Assembly (NCBI GenBank): GCA_949752795.1
Contig: OX457056.1
Span: 202,307,654-202,371,653 of the forward strand
Reading direction: 5' to 3'
From: Hyperoodon ampullatus
Taxonomy: Eukaryota; Chordata; Mammalia; Artiodactyla; Ziphiidae
Length of the DNA: 64,000 bases
Made by a program: the position numbers and the translations under genes. The notes beneath the pieces are model-generated. The model was not told the DNA's origin and searched no databases. It saw nothing but the letters and a program-made list of their open reading frames with translations. This document shows positions 44,256 to 56,408 of this stretch, piece after piece; the first letter of the stretch is position 1, and the number at the start of each line of letters is the position of its first letter.

Positions 44256-46626
44256 AAAAGCAAAATGGAGAAAGACCCCAAGGGAATTTCAGGTTGAGGT
44301 AAAGAGGGGTTTTATATGCTAAAGTCACAGCAGCCCCAACAAAAAAAATCTTAATATTTCATTATAAATATCTGAATCTCCTAAACCAAGACTTCTTTAC
44401 TGCACTGCACTTCACCAAGCTTAGATACAACCTAATGCAAAACCTCATTTTGCAGCATAAACCAAGTTAGGGTGAAAGAGATGATTAACCACATGGGATT
44501 CAGTGTTTGATTTTTCATTTCTAGCTGTAGTCTTAAGAGATTAGGGAACAGCAACTATTAGAATAATATGTAATGTTCCCAGGCATTGGGGAAATGATAT
44601 TATAGCAGCCTCATTTTGGTGCTTTGTTTTAATCTGCATAATGCTTTTCATTCTCTGTAATGGGAGATCTGCAGGGTCTGATTAACAGAAGAAAGGTCAT
44701 TACTGATAAACTCTGACCCCGGGGATAATCTGAGCCTGCCTGCCACTTTAGAGCAGAAAACTGAACTAGAAGATTATGTTCGTGTACTCCTTGCTACTCA
44801 AGAGCCATCTGCCCAATGCCTCTGCTTCTATCATTAGTCACTTTAGTCCATATTTACTTTTCACTAGACTAAGTTGCATCTTTCAGCTGAAATGCTTGGC
44901 ATCAAACTGCTCCCCCTCTCAACTCGTCAGTCTGATAAGAGAGCTGTGACTAAGAGGCAAATTTTGTAGCCCAAACAGGTGCATGGGCAAAGGGATTTGG
45001 GGAGATTTTGCCTGGCTGAGACCTTCTATTCCCTTCCCAACTCTAACTCTGTGGCCATCAACAGTGGCCTTGAATACTGCCTGAGGGTGTTCCGTACCCC
45101 CCACCCCATGACAGTCAGAATTCTATACACAGCCCACTCCAAAGGGTGTTATTCTCAATGAACCCACATATCCAGAGGGTGCTGAGAGATTTTCTTGTCC
45201 TTAGAGTCCCCAGCAGAGTGTACATTTGAAGCATTCCTTTTTTTTTTTTTTTTTTGAGGGAGTATTTTTTAGGATGAAGGAAAATAGCTACGTAAACACT
45301 TAAGCAGGAGGGAGGAGCACACCTCAGCATCGGAACAAAAAGACCAGTGGAGCAAACAGGGCGACAAGAGGCAATCTCACTAGGGAACAATTAAGAGATG
45401 TACAAAGAAATGCACTAAATTCTCATTCCAAACCCCAGGCTTGTCACTAACCCCAGCAGTATCTAAAAAGTCATTCTCAAAGACAAACTAAACTTTAGCT
45501 TAATGCATTCCAAATAAAAGGAAAAATTAATATATTAACCATAGAGTAATATCATAGATCAAACTTTATCCACCTTAAGAAAATTACAGATCAGGAGAAA
45601 AACCTATTTGCAGCCATTCAGCCACTGTTTCTGTGAGCAACAAGAGAACAGGATTGTGATCTTGGTGCTAATAAAATGCTCATTAAGTGAAAAGCAATAA
45701 GATGCTAACGTGAAGAGATTCATTAAGGGCTTCAAATTACTTACCTTGAAAGTTCTTTGGTTAGATGAAGGTCAGATTTTAGTCTAACATTTTTCTTTTT
45801 CTCTTTTGACTAATTAGGTTAATAGTCAGCAGACATCTTCCCTAAAGTACAGGACCTCACTAGGGTAGCCTGCTAAGTGGTGACAGGAAATATTTAGCAT
45901 AGAAGTCTCCAAGCAAAACTTCTAAATGTTTTCCTTCCAGCCCTGCACATAGCCCCTCAGGGTATTTTTCCTTTGGGGATCAGTAGATATGTGAAGGCAG
46001 CTGAAGTAACAATTAAACCAAGTGGAATTTTAAAGGGGGAGCAATACTATTTTATTTTTCTTGTGGCAAAGCAATGGAACAACGCTCTGATGGGGAGGAA
46101 CAAACATAGGGCCCTGTATGTTAATGACATCAGGTGTTCAAATAAAAATAGAAGTTTCTAAGCAGCTGCATTTTAAGAATCTCTGAAGGATCAAACAGGA
46201 AGAGAGAGACAAATTGTTTAAACACAAATAACTTTGACAGTTAAAGAACTAGCATGACTAAGCCACGAAAGACAAGTAAAAAGCAAACAGACTGACACTT
46301 GAGCAAATTTAGGCCTCCAAGCAAGTAGAAGTACTTTTAATTTTCACTGTCACAATCTAAACTCCAAAAAAAAGAAAGATCTGCAGCCTTTCTGCTGCTT
46401 TTCACTGTTGGTGAGATACTGTTAGGGTTGCCATTGCATGCACTGCGTTCCAGAAGATCCCAAAGACATAACTTGTAGCTGTCATCAACTGGCAAACCAG
46501 TCTCGGAGGCCCTCCCAGCTGTTAGGTATCTGAAAATTTCACATGCAACCCAATCCCTTGCTGTGATTATCAAAGAACATACATACTACAGGAGAGGTGG
46601 CTAAGAGTTTGTTCACTCTGCCTTAG
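44256..46626. other. Unique sequence, ~2.4 kb, no gene seen
   Basis: Intronic sequence with a T-run at 45238-45255. The block 44580-44760 has even composition and may be conserved noncoding DNA. Small frames (e.g. 46337-46573 minus) lack splice support. Confidence 0.4.
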
Positions 46627-46637
46627 AAATCCTTTCC

Positions 46638-46746
46638 AGGGGGTTTCCCTGGTGGTCCAGTGGTTAAGATTCTGCACTTCCACTGAAGGGGTTTGATCCC
46701 TGGTTGGGGAAGTTCCGCATGCCGTGAAGTGCACGCAAATTTAAAA
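46638..46746 (+). mobile_element. Short tRNA-derived SINE
   Basis: Short head GGTTTCCCTGGTGGTCCAG with a degenerate B-box, running into a GGAA-repeat tail. ATCCTTTCCAGG occurs before it (46628-46640) and twice after the microsatellite (from ~46920 and ~46959). Confidence 0.85.
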
Positions 46747-46918
46747 GGAAGGAAGGAAGGATGGGAGGGAGGGAGGGAGTTAGGAAGGAAGGGAGAAAGA
46801 GAAAGAGAGAAAGGAAGGAAGGAAGGGAGAAAGAGAGAGAGAGAAAGAAAGAAGGAAGAAAGGAAGGAAGGAAGGAAGGAAGGAAGGAAGGAAGGAAGAA
46901 AGAAAGAAAAGAAAAGAA
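46747..46918. repeat. (GGAA)n / (GAAA)n microsatellite
   Basis: About 170 bp of GGAA, GGGA, GAGA and GAAA units, probably grown from the SINE tail. Long GGAA runs can bind ETS factors; no functional evidence here. Confidence 0.95.
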
Positions 46919-47078
46919 AATCCTTTCCAGGTGTAGGATCAACAAAAGAAAGAAAGAAATCCTTTCCAGGTGTGGGATCAATACAACCTTTACAAACAAC
47001 ATAAGTAAATGTTGCATACCATCCCCACTTTACTACTAAGCCTTTATACACTCAGTCGTTGATAATCAATTTGGTGGC

Positions 47079-47179
47079 CAGAAGTTAAATATCCCATAGT
47101 ATCCCTGGGAGACCCACAGGTCCAATTTTCAGAAGTTAATATCCCATAGTATCCCTGGGAGACCCACAGGTCCAATTTT
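47079..47179. repeat. Tandem duplication, 2 x ~50 bp
   Basis: Two head-to-tail copies of a unit starting CAGAAGTTAA(A)TATCCCAT and ending GGTCCAATTTT. They differ by a single A. Confidence 0.95.
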
Positions 47180-47517
47180 CCGACAGTCTCTTGTTTTCTA
47201 AACCACCCAAAGTTAACAGTGTCATGGATGTACAACACAAGGCTCTTAAGAAGCAAAGCTAAGGAGCATAAGGCAGCACTCATTACCATTGGCTCAGTGG
47301 AATGCTGACTTCTTAGTCATACCACTTATTTGCCCTCAGCTAAGAGAATACTAACTCGGAGACAAGAATACTCCTTGGAACACCCTTATTCAAAGCAACA
47401 CAGCCTACCTACAAAGAAAAGCAAAACATCTTTTACAGGTAACATCTTAACATTTACAGAAGGGATAAATGAAGACATACTTAGGAAACATTCTAAGGAA
47501 GGCTCAGAATGCTAAAC

Positions 47518-48204
47518 CAGAAAAATGGTATGGCAATTCCTCAAAATATTAAACATAAGATTACCATACAATCTATCAATTCCACTTCTGCGTATATTCG
47601 CAGAAGAAGTGAAAGCAGGAACTGAACAGATATTTGTACACCCATGTACAAATAAGCAAAACCACAACAACCAAAAGGTGGAAGCAATCCACTTGGGGTT
47701 TCATCAGTGATGAATGGATAAACAAAATGTGGCATATACACAAAATGGAATATCAGGGCTTCCCTGGTGGTGCAGTGGTTAAGAATCCGCCTGCCACTGC
47801 AGGAGACACAGGTTCGAGCCCTGGTCCGGGAAGATCCCACATGCCACGGAGCAACTAAGCCCGTGCGCCACAACTACTGAGCCTGAGCTCTAGAGCCCAC
47901 AAGCCACAACTATTGAGCCCGTGTGCCACAACTACTGAAGCCAGCATGCCTAGAGCCTGTGCTCCGCAACAAGAGAAGCCACCACAGTGAGAAGCCCGTG
48001 CACCGCAACAGAGTAGCCCCCGCTCGCCGCAACTAGAGAAAGCCCATGCACAGCAACAAAGACCCAATGAAGCCATAAATGAATGAATGAATGAATGAAT
48101 AAATAAATAAACAGGAATATTACTCAGCCTAAAAAGGAAGGAAATTCTGACACATGCTACAACAGGGATGAACCATACAGACATTACGCTAAATGAAATG
48201 ACCA
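47518..48204 (+). mobile_element. Old L1 ORF2 C-terminal fragment, split by SINE
   Basis: Decayed ORF2 end (ATGGCAATTCCTCAAAATAT; AATGGATAAACAAAATGTGG) resumes at 48113 with GGAATATTACTCAGCC, the YYSA-encoding region, after a SINE. Confidence 0.85.
47755..48112 (+). mobile_element. CHR-type SINE, ~330 bp subtype, inside old L1
   Basis: Long subtype with (AATG)n/(AAAT)n tail. GGAATAT of the L1 is duplicated on both sides. Confidence 0.92.
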
Positions 48205-48230
48205 GTATTTTATAGTTTACTAAATACTTT

Positions 48231-48441
48231 TTTTTTTTTTTTTTTTTTTTTCGGTACGCGGGCTTCTCACTGTTGTGGCCTCTCCCGTTGCGGAGCACAG
48301 GCTCTGGATGCGCAGGCTCAGCGGCCATGGCTCACGGGCCCAGCCGCTCCGCGGCATATGGGATCCTCCCAGACCGGGGCACGAACCCGTATCCCCTGCA
48401 TCAGCAGGCGGACTCTCAACCACTGCGCCACCAGGGAGGCC
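48231..48441 (-). mobile_element. CHR-type SINE, ~205 bp subtype
   Basis: Reverse copy, T-run tail at left; 11 bp duplication CTAAATACTTT at 48220-48230 and 48442-48452. Inserted into a MIR. Confidence 0.94.
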
Positions 48442-48612
48442 CTAAATACTTTAACATACGTTACATTATATGTAATTCTCACAACCACTTCCCTGTAAAG
48501 CAATTGATATCATCATGACCTCCATTTTATAGATAGTGGAAAGAGGTACAGAGATGCTGAATAACTTGCTCGAGATCACGTATTAAGGGGTAGAGACAAA
48601 AATTAAAAACCC
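48442..48612 (-). repeat. MIR SINE remnant
   Basis: Reversed MIR: CTCACAACCACTTCCCTGTA, CTCCATTTTATAGATAG, AATAACTTGCTCGAGATCAC. Its other end lies left of the inserted CHR SINE. Confidence 0.7.
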
Positions 48613-48724
48613 AGTTTCTCTAACTCAAATTTCCATGCCCATGCCCCTTTCAATACATCATACTGAGTTTTCTGTTTACCTCCATAGTAACCTTTGATGT
48701 AACACTATAGAAGGAGGTGTTACT

Positions 48725-48860
48725 ATATAAAAGAAAGAGCCCTGGACTTGTGAATTAGAAGACCTATGATTAATTCTCAGCTTTGCCACACAACAATTGT
48801 GGGATTTCTGCAATTCAAATATCCTTAAGACTCAGTTTCCTCATTGGTAAAAAGTATATT
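48725..48860 (+). repeat. MIR SINE remnant
   Basis: Forward MIR order: GAGCCCTGGACTTGTGAATT, CTCAGCTTTGCCACAC, AGACTCAGTTTCCTCATTGG. Diverged. Confidence 0.7.
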
Positions 48861-50803
48861 TTTTTAAAGTTTATAATGCATGCTATAGAGTTTGAAGACT
48901 GAAGAAGACAGCAGTTTAAGAAAGAGCAGCATCAAGTTTAGCACTTATTAAGTGAAAATAAATGTTAAAAAGGAAAAAAGTAAACTTTTGCAGGCTCAGC
49001 ATCACCAGTATTTCCCCCTGATCTGGCTTTAGGGTGATAAGTGATATTCTAACACATCTTTCCAGTAATATCTTGAAAAAACTGACTGGATCTTTGAAAC
49101 TTTTTACATATACTCCAAGTCTAATTCATTAGCAACAGTGAGGATGATATAATTACTCTCTGCAGCAAGTTAATCAAAGAAGTTTGAGGAATGAAAATGG
49201 AGGTATAGGTAGGCCTGATAGAGACCTACAAAGAGAAGGAAGAGGTCATGGTTATCTGCTCAAAGCTCAGGCCAGTCGTTTCTGGGCTATTCAGAAAAAG
49301 GACAGGCCAATAGCTTAAATCAGCTGTTTGATGGCCCTTGGGAAGAATGACAGCAGCCAAGCCAGAAGCCACTGAAACGAAAATCAACAAAGTAGGAGAT
49401 AAAGCAAGCATACAGGATTGTGATCAAGGAAACAGGCCCCAGATGAAAAGGAACTGCCTGGAAAGCCTAAATAAGTACATGAATAAATAAACACAACATA
49501 AATTATACCCATATGCACTTCATACTGTAGCCCAGAATCTGGTGTTTCTTTCAAACACTCACATTTGTCATACTGCCCTTGGGTCACAAAGGGATATTTG
49601 GGAGAAAGCAGTTTGTAATTCCTGAATCCTACAGAAAATCACATTTATCATAAGGCCTTACTACAGTATCTGGCTTATTTGCTCGATGCAGTTATGTATT
49701 TAGTTGTGAGATTTATAAAACCGTGTTTACTACAAAATGTCTCGGGTCAGGTAAGGCAGATCAACCTTCAATACCTTCAATACAATCTTGTTAGCACATC
49801 TCACCCCCATGCTCCCTCATCCCAGCCCTCCCAACACACACATTTCACACTTTTTCTTTTGTTCCCAGATTTGCCAAACACTAGTACATCACTGCAGGGA
49901 CAGGACATTTTACCTTAAAAAAAAAAAAAAAGGGCAAGAAAAGAAAGATATAGAAACAAACACAATCCCAGCTCTGTCACAAGTTAGAATCTATACCAAG
50001 TTGTAAATGTGCATTACTATTACTGGAAATGTCTGGCAAGGCTTACATCTGGAGCTAAATCAAGTTTCCCCATCTGTTGGGTTTGCCTCTTCTACTCAAT
50101 GTTAATTTTTCAATTGTTTGCAAGAGCAATATAATAACTGTTGAGAAAATGAAAAATGATAGGCACAAAGGGAGCAAGGCATGTAAGAAAAGTCAGCCTT
50201 AGGTTTCATAATACTGAAGGCACATTCTCTCCATTTACAAACAGCTCACTCCTGTGAGTGTGTGCTACTTCCTCAAAACCCTTAACCAACTCCATGTCTG
50301 ACTCAATTTTATCCAATACATACAGCACTCTATAATTGCCTTGCTGTTTCATAAGAAACCTAAAATGACTTAGCCCCATGAGCTCCATTTGGCTCTGTTT
50401 ACCACAAATAGAAATAGCCATGTAAAGCAAAACGTCAAAGTTCCAGATACCCATGAGTCATTCATTCAACTCTTGGAGAATGACAGAAAAAATTGCCACA
50501 GAACAGCTTTCAGATGACCTATACACAGAAAACACTTTGGCAACAAAGATGCTGAAAAGGGCTTGCAACCATATCTTGGTAAGAAAATTCAGAGAAGAGC
50601 AAACACTGTGAGTTATTTCAATATGACAAAATGAAAGTCACATGCATTCCTGCTTTTCTTGATCAAATATGACAATTTCTTCCACTCCTACAGACATCAG
50701 GGCTTAAAATAGTGGTGCTGTTCAACACACTCCACTTAGAAAGGTACAATAAACCTCAGGATGAGACAAGGAACTCTGAAAGAGATAAATCCTCATTCCT
50801 CAC
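48861..50803. other. Unique sequence beside the upstream exon
   Basis: Intron immediately downstream (gene sense) of the 76 nt exon. No further exon or repeat recognised. An A-run lies at 49917-49931. Confidence 0.4.
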
Positions 50804-50879
50804 CTGATATTAACCAACGCGTGGGTCACCTTGCTAGCTGCTTCTTTCCACTGGCCTGCATTGGTAGAAAGCCTCAGGA
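50804..50879 (-). CDS. Internal coding exon (76 nt) of the same unidentified gene
   Basis: On the minus strand a polypyrimidine tract and acceptor (CTTTTTTACAG) open the exon, and AATATCAG|GTGAGG closes it. In the open frame two bases complete a previous codon. There follow 24 codons ([16 protein letters not shown], then VTHALVNI) and two bases, AG, which join the first base of the 3961-4039 exon to make Arg. The amphipathic, Ala/Lys-rich helix character fits a structured protein. The preceding exon lies to the right or outside the window. I do not recognise the gene and give no symbol. Confidence 0.8.
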
Positions 50880-51659
50880 CTGTAAAAAAGGAAAGAACAA
50901 AGATGTGTCAGACCCCTGGTATAAAACACAAATATGAGGAATGAAGACACATCGCAGAATATCACTATTAGAATAACCAAACGGAGCCTGGGTCAATCTT
51001 CTATTTAAGACATCTTCATCTAGGGAAAAAACGTTAAGGGCTTATTCTCAACTATCTTTACCGCAAACTTTTTCCTCTTTTTCTCACTTTCTATCAAAAT
51101 ATTCTACTCCTCCTCTGCCCTGGGTTCCCCTCTCTCAACTCCCTGCTAGTTTTTGCATTCATTTAAAATCTACACTGGGGTGGTGATGGGTCACCTGATT
51201 GCCACATTTATCATTTCCCTAATGGCTGGGGCTGATTTAGCGGAACTGGCCGGCTGAGTAAGTGCCCCCTCCTGCTCCACATACAGTATGTCTTTCTCCT
51301 GAAGGTCTAAGCTGGGTCAAACAGGACAAATAACCTTGCAAGACAGAAGATGGTCATGTTTCAATCAAGGAGTAACCTGTTTTAGCTCCTCTGACTTAAC
51401 TGCGTGACCTGCAACATGAATCAACAGGAATATTCTTCCCTTCTCTGACCAAAGTCTCTTTTCCACCCTTACTCACAGGAGAAGGAATGATGGAAATACA
51501 GATCATCATATCCTCTATCAGCTATGAGCTTCATGGTCACACATTACAGTACCTACACTATTTTAGAAAAGACACAAACCAGCACAAGTGCTCCTTGAAA
51601 GAGCAAGCATATGGTGGGCACTCCAAGCATATGTTTTTAATGAGTGAATAACTAATATG
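50880..51659. other. Unique sequence upstream of the exon (gene sense)
   Basis: No second splice-bounded exon recognised. Confidence 0.4.
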
Positions 51660-51832
51660 AGCTAAACATGTAGCGAGTTTACTATGTGCCAGAAATTGGA
51701 CAAAGGTTATATGCAATACAGCATACATATGAGACTCAGAGGAGACAAATAATTAATTGATCAAGTTCATTCACAGAGTTGTAGGTAATGGAGCTAGAAT
51801 TTAAACCTAGAGAGAATGGTTCTACAGCCTGT
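51660..51832 (-). repeat. MIR SINE remnant
   Basis: Reversed MIR: TTTACTATGTGCCAGAAATT and GGAGCTAGAATTTAAACC. Adjacent to a forward MIR at 51845, so the two form a head-to-head pair. Confidence 0.7.
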
Positions 51833-51844
51833 ACTTACACAGTG

Positions 51845-52025
51845 AATGGTTAAGAGTGTGAACTCTGAAGCCAACTGTCAGAGTCCCAGTCCAGCCCCTG
51901 CCACTTACTAGAGAATAATACCAATACTTACATGAAAGGATAATCATGAAAATCAAATAAGTTACATATAAAGCCTTAGATCAGTGCATGGCACATAGTA
52001 AATGTTATATAAGTATTAGCTATTA
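51845..52025 (+). repeat. MIR SINE remnant
   Basis: Forward MIR: ATGGTTAAGAGTGTGAACTC, CCTGCCACTTACTAG, CAGTGCATGGCACATAGTAA, TTAGCTATTAT. Confidence 0.85.
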
Positions 52026-53344
52026 TGAATTTAAATAGACTGGTCTCCCAAACAAATAAAAGAATATACCTGAGACTTTCTCAAAGGTTGGAAGTCACAG
52101 CCTAAGTAACATTAAGGAATGTGTAATCAATCTGCATAGGAACTTTACACCTGAGTACCATCACTACCTACTCCTGACCAGTATTCCTCTAGCAAGAAGA
52201 GTAGTAGCAGCAGCTCTACTAGAGGGAGGGCCTATAACTGTAATAGGGAAAGAAAGTTCATCTGGCTGCTCTGCATCTATTCTAGCAATACTTCATTTTT
52301 ATAAATTCATGCAATTTTATGAAAGAGAAGATGGAAGCCTTAATAAAACATTATCAGAGAGCTGCTTTTCTAATTTACAAGATTTAGTGAAAGGGAACTT
52401 GGTATAGTTTCAAGTTAGAACTCCACAGTCTGAACTCAGGTTTCACCTAGTGTTTGTGCAAATTTATTCACGTAATGAACAAAATTGTTTCAAGCAGGTC
52501 AGATGTATTTTTTTCAACTCAATTGCAAAAACTGTTTAGATACATCTGTTTTTCACTAGACTCTCCACTAAATCATAAATTCTCTGATGGTGAGGACCTA
52601 ACACTTATGGAATTGAGCTGAATTTTACTCTCCTTACCTCAGAGAGGTATTTAACTCTGTCCATGTATTATTTCTGTTAATATCCTGTCACTTCTGTTCT
52701 TAGTGAACAAGCACCCAGATAACCTCATCACTGCATTTCCCTTGGAAATGCCATAGGCTTTTACATTCTTTTCTAAGTTACCAAATTTAAGCACAAAATT
52801 ATCTCAAAATGCCCTAAATGCCTCAAGCTAAGGTTATCATTTATGTAGTAAATTATGGTACACAAAAATAGCATACTATGTGGCCATTAAAGAAAGAGAG
52901 TTAAGTAATAGCAAAAACTGGAAACCATAATTTCCATGAAAAGAAGGAATGGTTAAATAAACTACATCCATAATATGCAAAAAAAAGAGAGAGAGAAAGA
53001 GACCTAAGAAAACTACAAAAAAATAGGAAAATGTTCTGACGGTTTAAAAAAACACGAAATAGGAAAACATAATTACAACTATGTAAAACTATGCATGCAA
53101 GTAGACTAATATACAACTATGAAAACAGTGGTCATACTAGAAAGGAGAGATTGTAAAATTTTTTTTACCTTGCTTTTTCTTTTCTAATTATCTTTTTTTT
53201 TTTTAATGAAAAAAACAGCTCAAAATATGGTATCATTTATGGTTCAGGGCAGCTTGTGTTGAGGTCCCTCCTATTCAGTGGATATCACTGCAATAAATTA
53301 ATGCCATAGGAATATTAAATGTGTGCCTTTATCAAAAAAGTCTC
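52026..53344. other. Mostly unique; possible ancient repeat near 52830-53210
   Basis: The part around 52840-53150 (AGCATACTATGTGGCCATTA, GGTTAAATAAACTACATCC) has the style of an old L1/LINE 3' end, but I cannot name it. No gene seen. Confidence 0.35.
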
Positions 53345-55450
53345 AGTGAGCCTTCCTCTTCTAGCCATGATGGAGTATCAAGATATAATTAACCTTCCTA
53401 CCTCAAACAATAGATAACTGAACAAAATATATGAAACAAGAGTTTTCAGTCACTGGACAACAGGTATATAGAACTGTGATCCCTGAAGAAGGAAAACAAA
53501 CAAGGTGAACCCTATGATTACCCCAGCTTACTATGTGACAAAGTTTCTAGCCTACAGGGCAGGGAGGAGGAACTTGAACAGAATCCAGAAGTCTGCCAAG
53601 CCAAAGACATAGAGATGGGCAACTGGACGGGCCAAAGCACCTAGAATTTGTGGGGTAGAGTACTGTAGAGGAGGGATTTTGACAGGGAACTATGGAAGTT
53701 TGTAGAAGGGTCCTCTTACATCTTTTGCTGAGCACCAATCTTCACACAGGGAAAAAGGAAACTACTCAAAGCTGGCGGTGAAGAACCACTGGAAAAAAGA
53801 AGAAATTGTGGCGCTCATGGAAGGCTCCACAAATAAAATAATTTGTGTTTCTACCAGCAGGAGTGGAAAAACCTACTAATACATGGGTTATCAGGTAGAA
53901 TCTGCAGATGGGTACTGCATTAGTAATGGGGCCAAATTAGCCCATAATAAAAGTTGCTCTCAACCTGCCCTAACAACCCTTAAAAGTAAACCCTAAAAGG
54001 ACGAAACTGATTCCACACAACGTAACTGCATTCCAGAACAAAGTCCAACATTACATAAAAAAACATAAGAAAATCAAGCACTTACAACATTAATATTACA
54101 ATGTTATAAATCCAATTTAAAAATTACCAGCATTCAGAGAAGCAGAAAAAAATATGACCCATAAGCAGGAGGAAAATCAGTCAATAGAAACAGATCTAGA
54201 CATGAAGAGAGATGACGGAGTTAGCAGAAAAGGACATTAAAACAGCTATTGTAAATATGCTCCATATGCTCAGGAAGATTGAGGAAAATATAAACATGAT
54301 GAGGAAAGAAATGAACATATTAAAGAAAGAAGTCTAAGTAGAACTTCTAGGGAAGAAAATGCTTTATGAAACAAAAAATACACTAGGATGAAATGAATTG
54401 AGATTAATGAGATTAACAGCACATTAGAAAAAATACAGAAGAAAAGATCAGTGAATTTGAAGACTGAGGAATAGAAACTATCTAAAATGAAAGACAGGGA
54501 CTTCCCTGGTGGCACAGTGGTTAAGAATACACCTGCTGGGCTTCCCTGGTGGCGCAGTGGTTGACAGTCTGCCTGCCGATGCAGGGGACACGGGTTCGTG
54601 TCCCGGTCCGGGAAGATCCCACATGCCGCGGAGCGGCTGGGCCCGTGAGCCATGGCCGCTGGGCCTGCGCGTCCGGAGCCCGTGCTCCGCAACAGGAGAG
54701 GCCACAACAGTGAGAGGACACAGGTTCAAGCCCTGGTCCAGGAAGATCCCACATGCTGCAGAGCAACTAAGCCCGCGAGCCACAACTACTGAGCCCGTGT
54801 GCCACAACTACTGAAGCCCATGCACCTAGAGCCCGTGTTCTGCAACAAGAGAAGACACTGCAATGAGAAGCCCGCGCACCACAACAAAGAGTAGCCCCCG
54901 CTCACTGCAACTAGAGAAAGCCCGTGCAAAGACCCAACAAAGACCCAGTGCAGCCAAAAAGAAATAGTATAAATAAATAAAATAAAATGAAAGAGAGAGA
55001 AAAGACCAAAAAAAAAAAATGGAAAGAAAGGAAAAAATACCCACAGAGCTTTAGTGACTTATGGGACACTGTCAAGAGGTCTAACATATATATAATTAAA
55101 GTTCCAAAACAAGAAAAGAGGAGAGGGGACAGAAAAATATTTGAAGAAATTAACAGCCAAAACTTCTCCACATTTGATGAAAACTAGAAATCCACAGATC
55201 CAAGAAGTTCACGAGACTCCAGGAAAAATAAAGAAAACCATGTTAAGGCACATGATAAACTACTGAAAATCAGCAATAAAGAGAAAATGTTAAAAGCATG
55301 CAGAGAAAATATATATATACAGAGAAATGAAGCTAAGAATGACAGTAGACTTCTCATCAGGAGTTATGCAAGCCAGAAAACAACAAAATGACATTTTTTT
55401 AAGTATTGAAAGAAAAATTCTATATTCAGCAAAAATGTCTTTAAAAACTG
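53345..55450 (+). mobile_element. HAL1/old-L1-type element with ORF1-like remnants
   Basis: Begins with a 5'-end-like segment (CTAGCCATGATGGAGTATC) and runs into an ORF1-like coiled-coil and RNA-binding remnant (CAGAAAAATATTTGAAGAAA; ACTTCTCATCAGGAGTTATG; CTATATTCAGCAAAAATG). No ORF2 follows, which is typical of half-L1 elements. Interrupted by a mosaic SINE. Confidence 0.65.
54498..54983 (+). mobile_element. Mosaic SINE: short-subtype block inside a long-subtype CHR
   Basis: A ~330 bp-subtype head (54498-54537, ending ACACCTGCT) is followed by a ~205 bp-subtype unit (54538-54718) that lacks its final CCCGCGTACCGC and A tail. The long subtype then resumes at ACACAGGTTCAAGCC. The outer unit has a duplication, AAAATGAAAGACAG versus AAAATGAAAGAGAG, at 54484-54497 and 54984-54997. 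The inner unit has neither tail nor its own duplication. Confidence 0.85.
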
Positions 55451-56218
55451 AAAGTGAGACTACACTTCCAGTGTGGCAGAGTAAGCCTACTTCAGCCTCT
55501 CCCTCCTGCTGATTACAGTTAAAAATCCTGTATAAAATATAAAAAGTATTACCTGAGGGCTCTGAAAATTAAACAAAAGCAGACAGATTATAGAGGGGAG
55601 TTAAAACTTGGAGAAACACCCACAAAAGTGGGTTTTCAGGGTTTCTTTTTTCCTATTTTTCTCTTGCAGGTTTGCCTCAAGATTCAGACAGTCACAGAGA
55701 TGCATGATAGAGGAGTTGGGTGGATGGCTAAAACTTCAATAGAAACCTCATCTTTCTGTAAACAGAAACCAGGAAAAGGGGCTTCTGCTACCCAGAGAAC
55801 ATAGAGGGAATCCTGGACAGACCAGGAGAAAGTGTTCCTCTAAGTCCGCATATGAAAGTTAGGCTCAGGGGAGCTGACCAAGCATGGAACAAATACAAAG
55901 TAGCAAAGCAAACCCTTTAAAAACTAAACTGCTATTTGAACTACAGTCCAGTCTCCTGAGTGGTGAGTATGTGGACCAGATCCAAAGTAGCATAGAAAGG
56001 GCTTTGAAAACTGAACTGATATTGGAACCACTACCTACAGAAAGTGAGAAAGAACCTGTGGTCTAACTGGATTGATTGCCTACTAATACCCAAAAAACCC
56101 CAAAAACCCTCCAGATTATAACTGAACCCTGAGTCTACACAACGTAAGAAAAATGTCCAGGATGTAATCCAAAATTACTCAACTTATAAGGAACCAGGAC
56201 ATACAAAGAACCAGGATA

Positions 56219-56408
56219 GGGCCTCCCTGGTGGCGCAGTGGTTGAGAGTCCGCCTGCCGATGCAGGGGATACGGGTTCGTGCCCCGGTCTGGGAGGATCC
56301 CATATGCCGCGGAGCGGCTGGGCCCGTGAGCCATGGCCGCTGAGCCTGCGCATCCGGAGCCTGTGCTCCGCAACGGGAGAGGCCACAACGGTGAGAGGCC
56401 CGCGTACC

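Larger units (their letters stand above)
4040..50803 (-). other. Inferred ~46.8 kb intron of the minus-strand gene
   Basis: The span runs from the donor after the 50804-50879 exon (CAG|GTGAGG on the minus strand) to the acceptor before the 3961-4039 exon. It is inferred as a single intron because the two exons are phase-compatible and no other well-bounded exon was spotted between them. A skipped or alternative exon cannot be excluded. The interval is packed with CHR SINEs and L1 sequence in both orientations. Confidence 0.6.

Noticed and set aside
46623..47051. 117-142 codon frames across 46623-47051
   Set aside because: They are GGAA/GAAA microsatellite translations.
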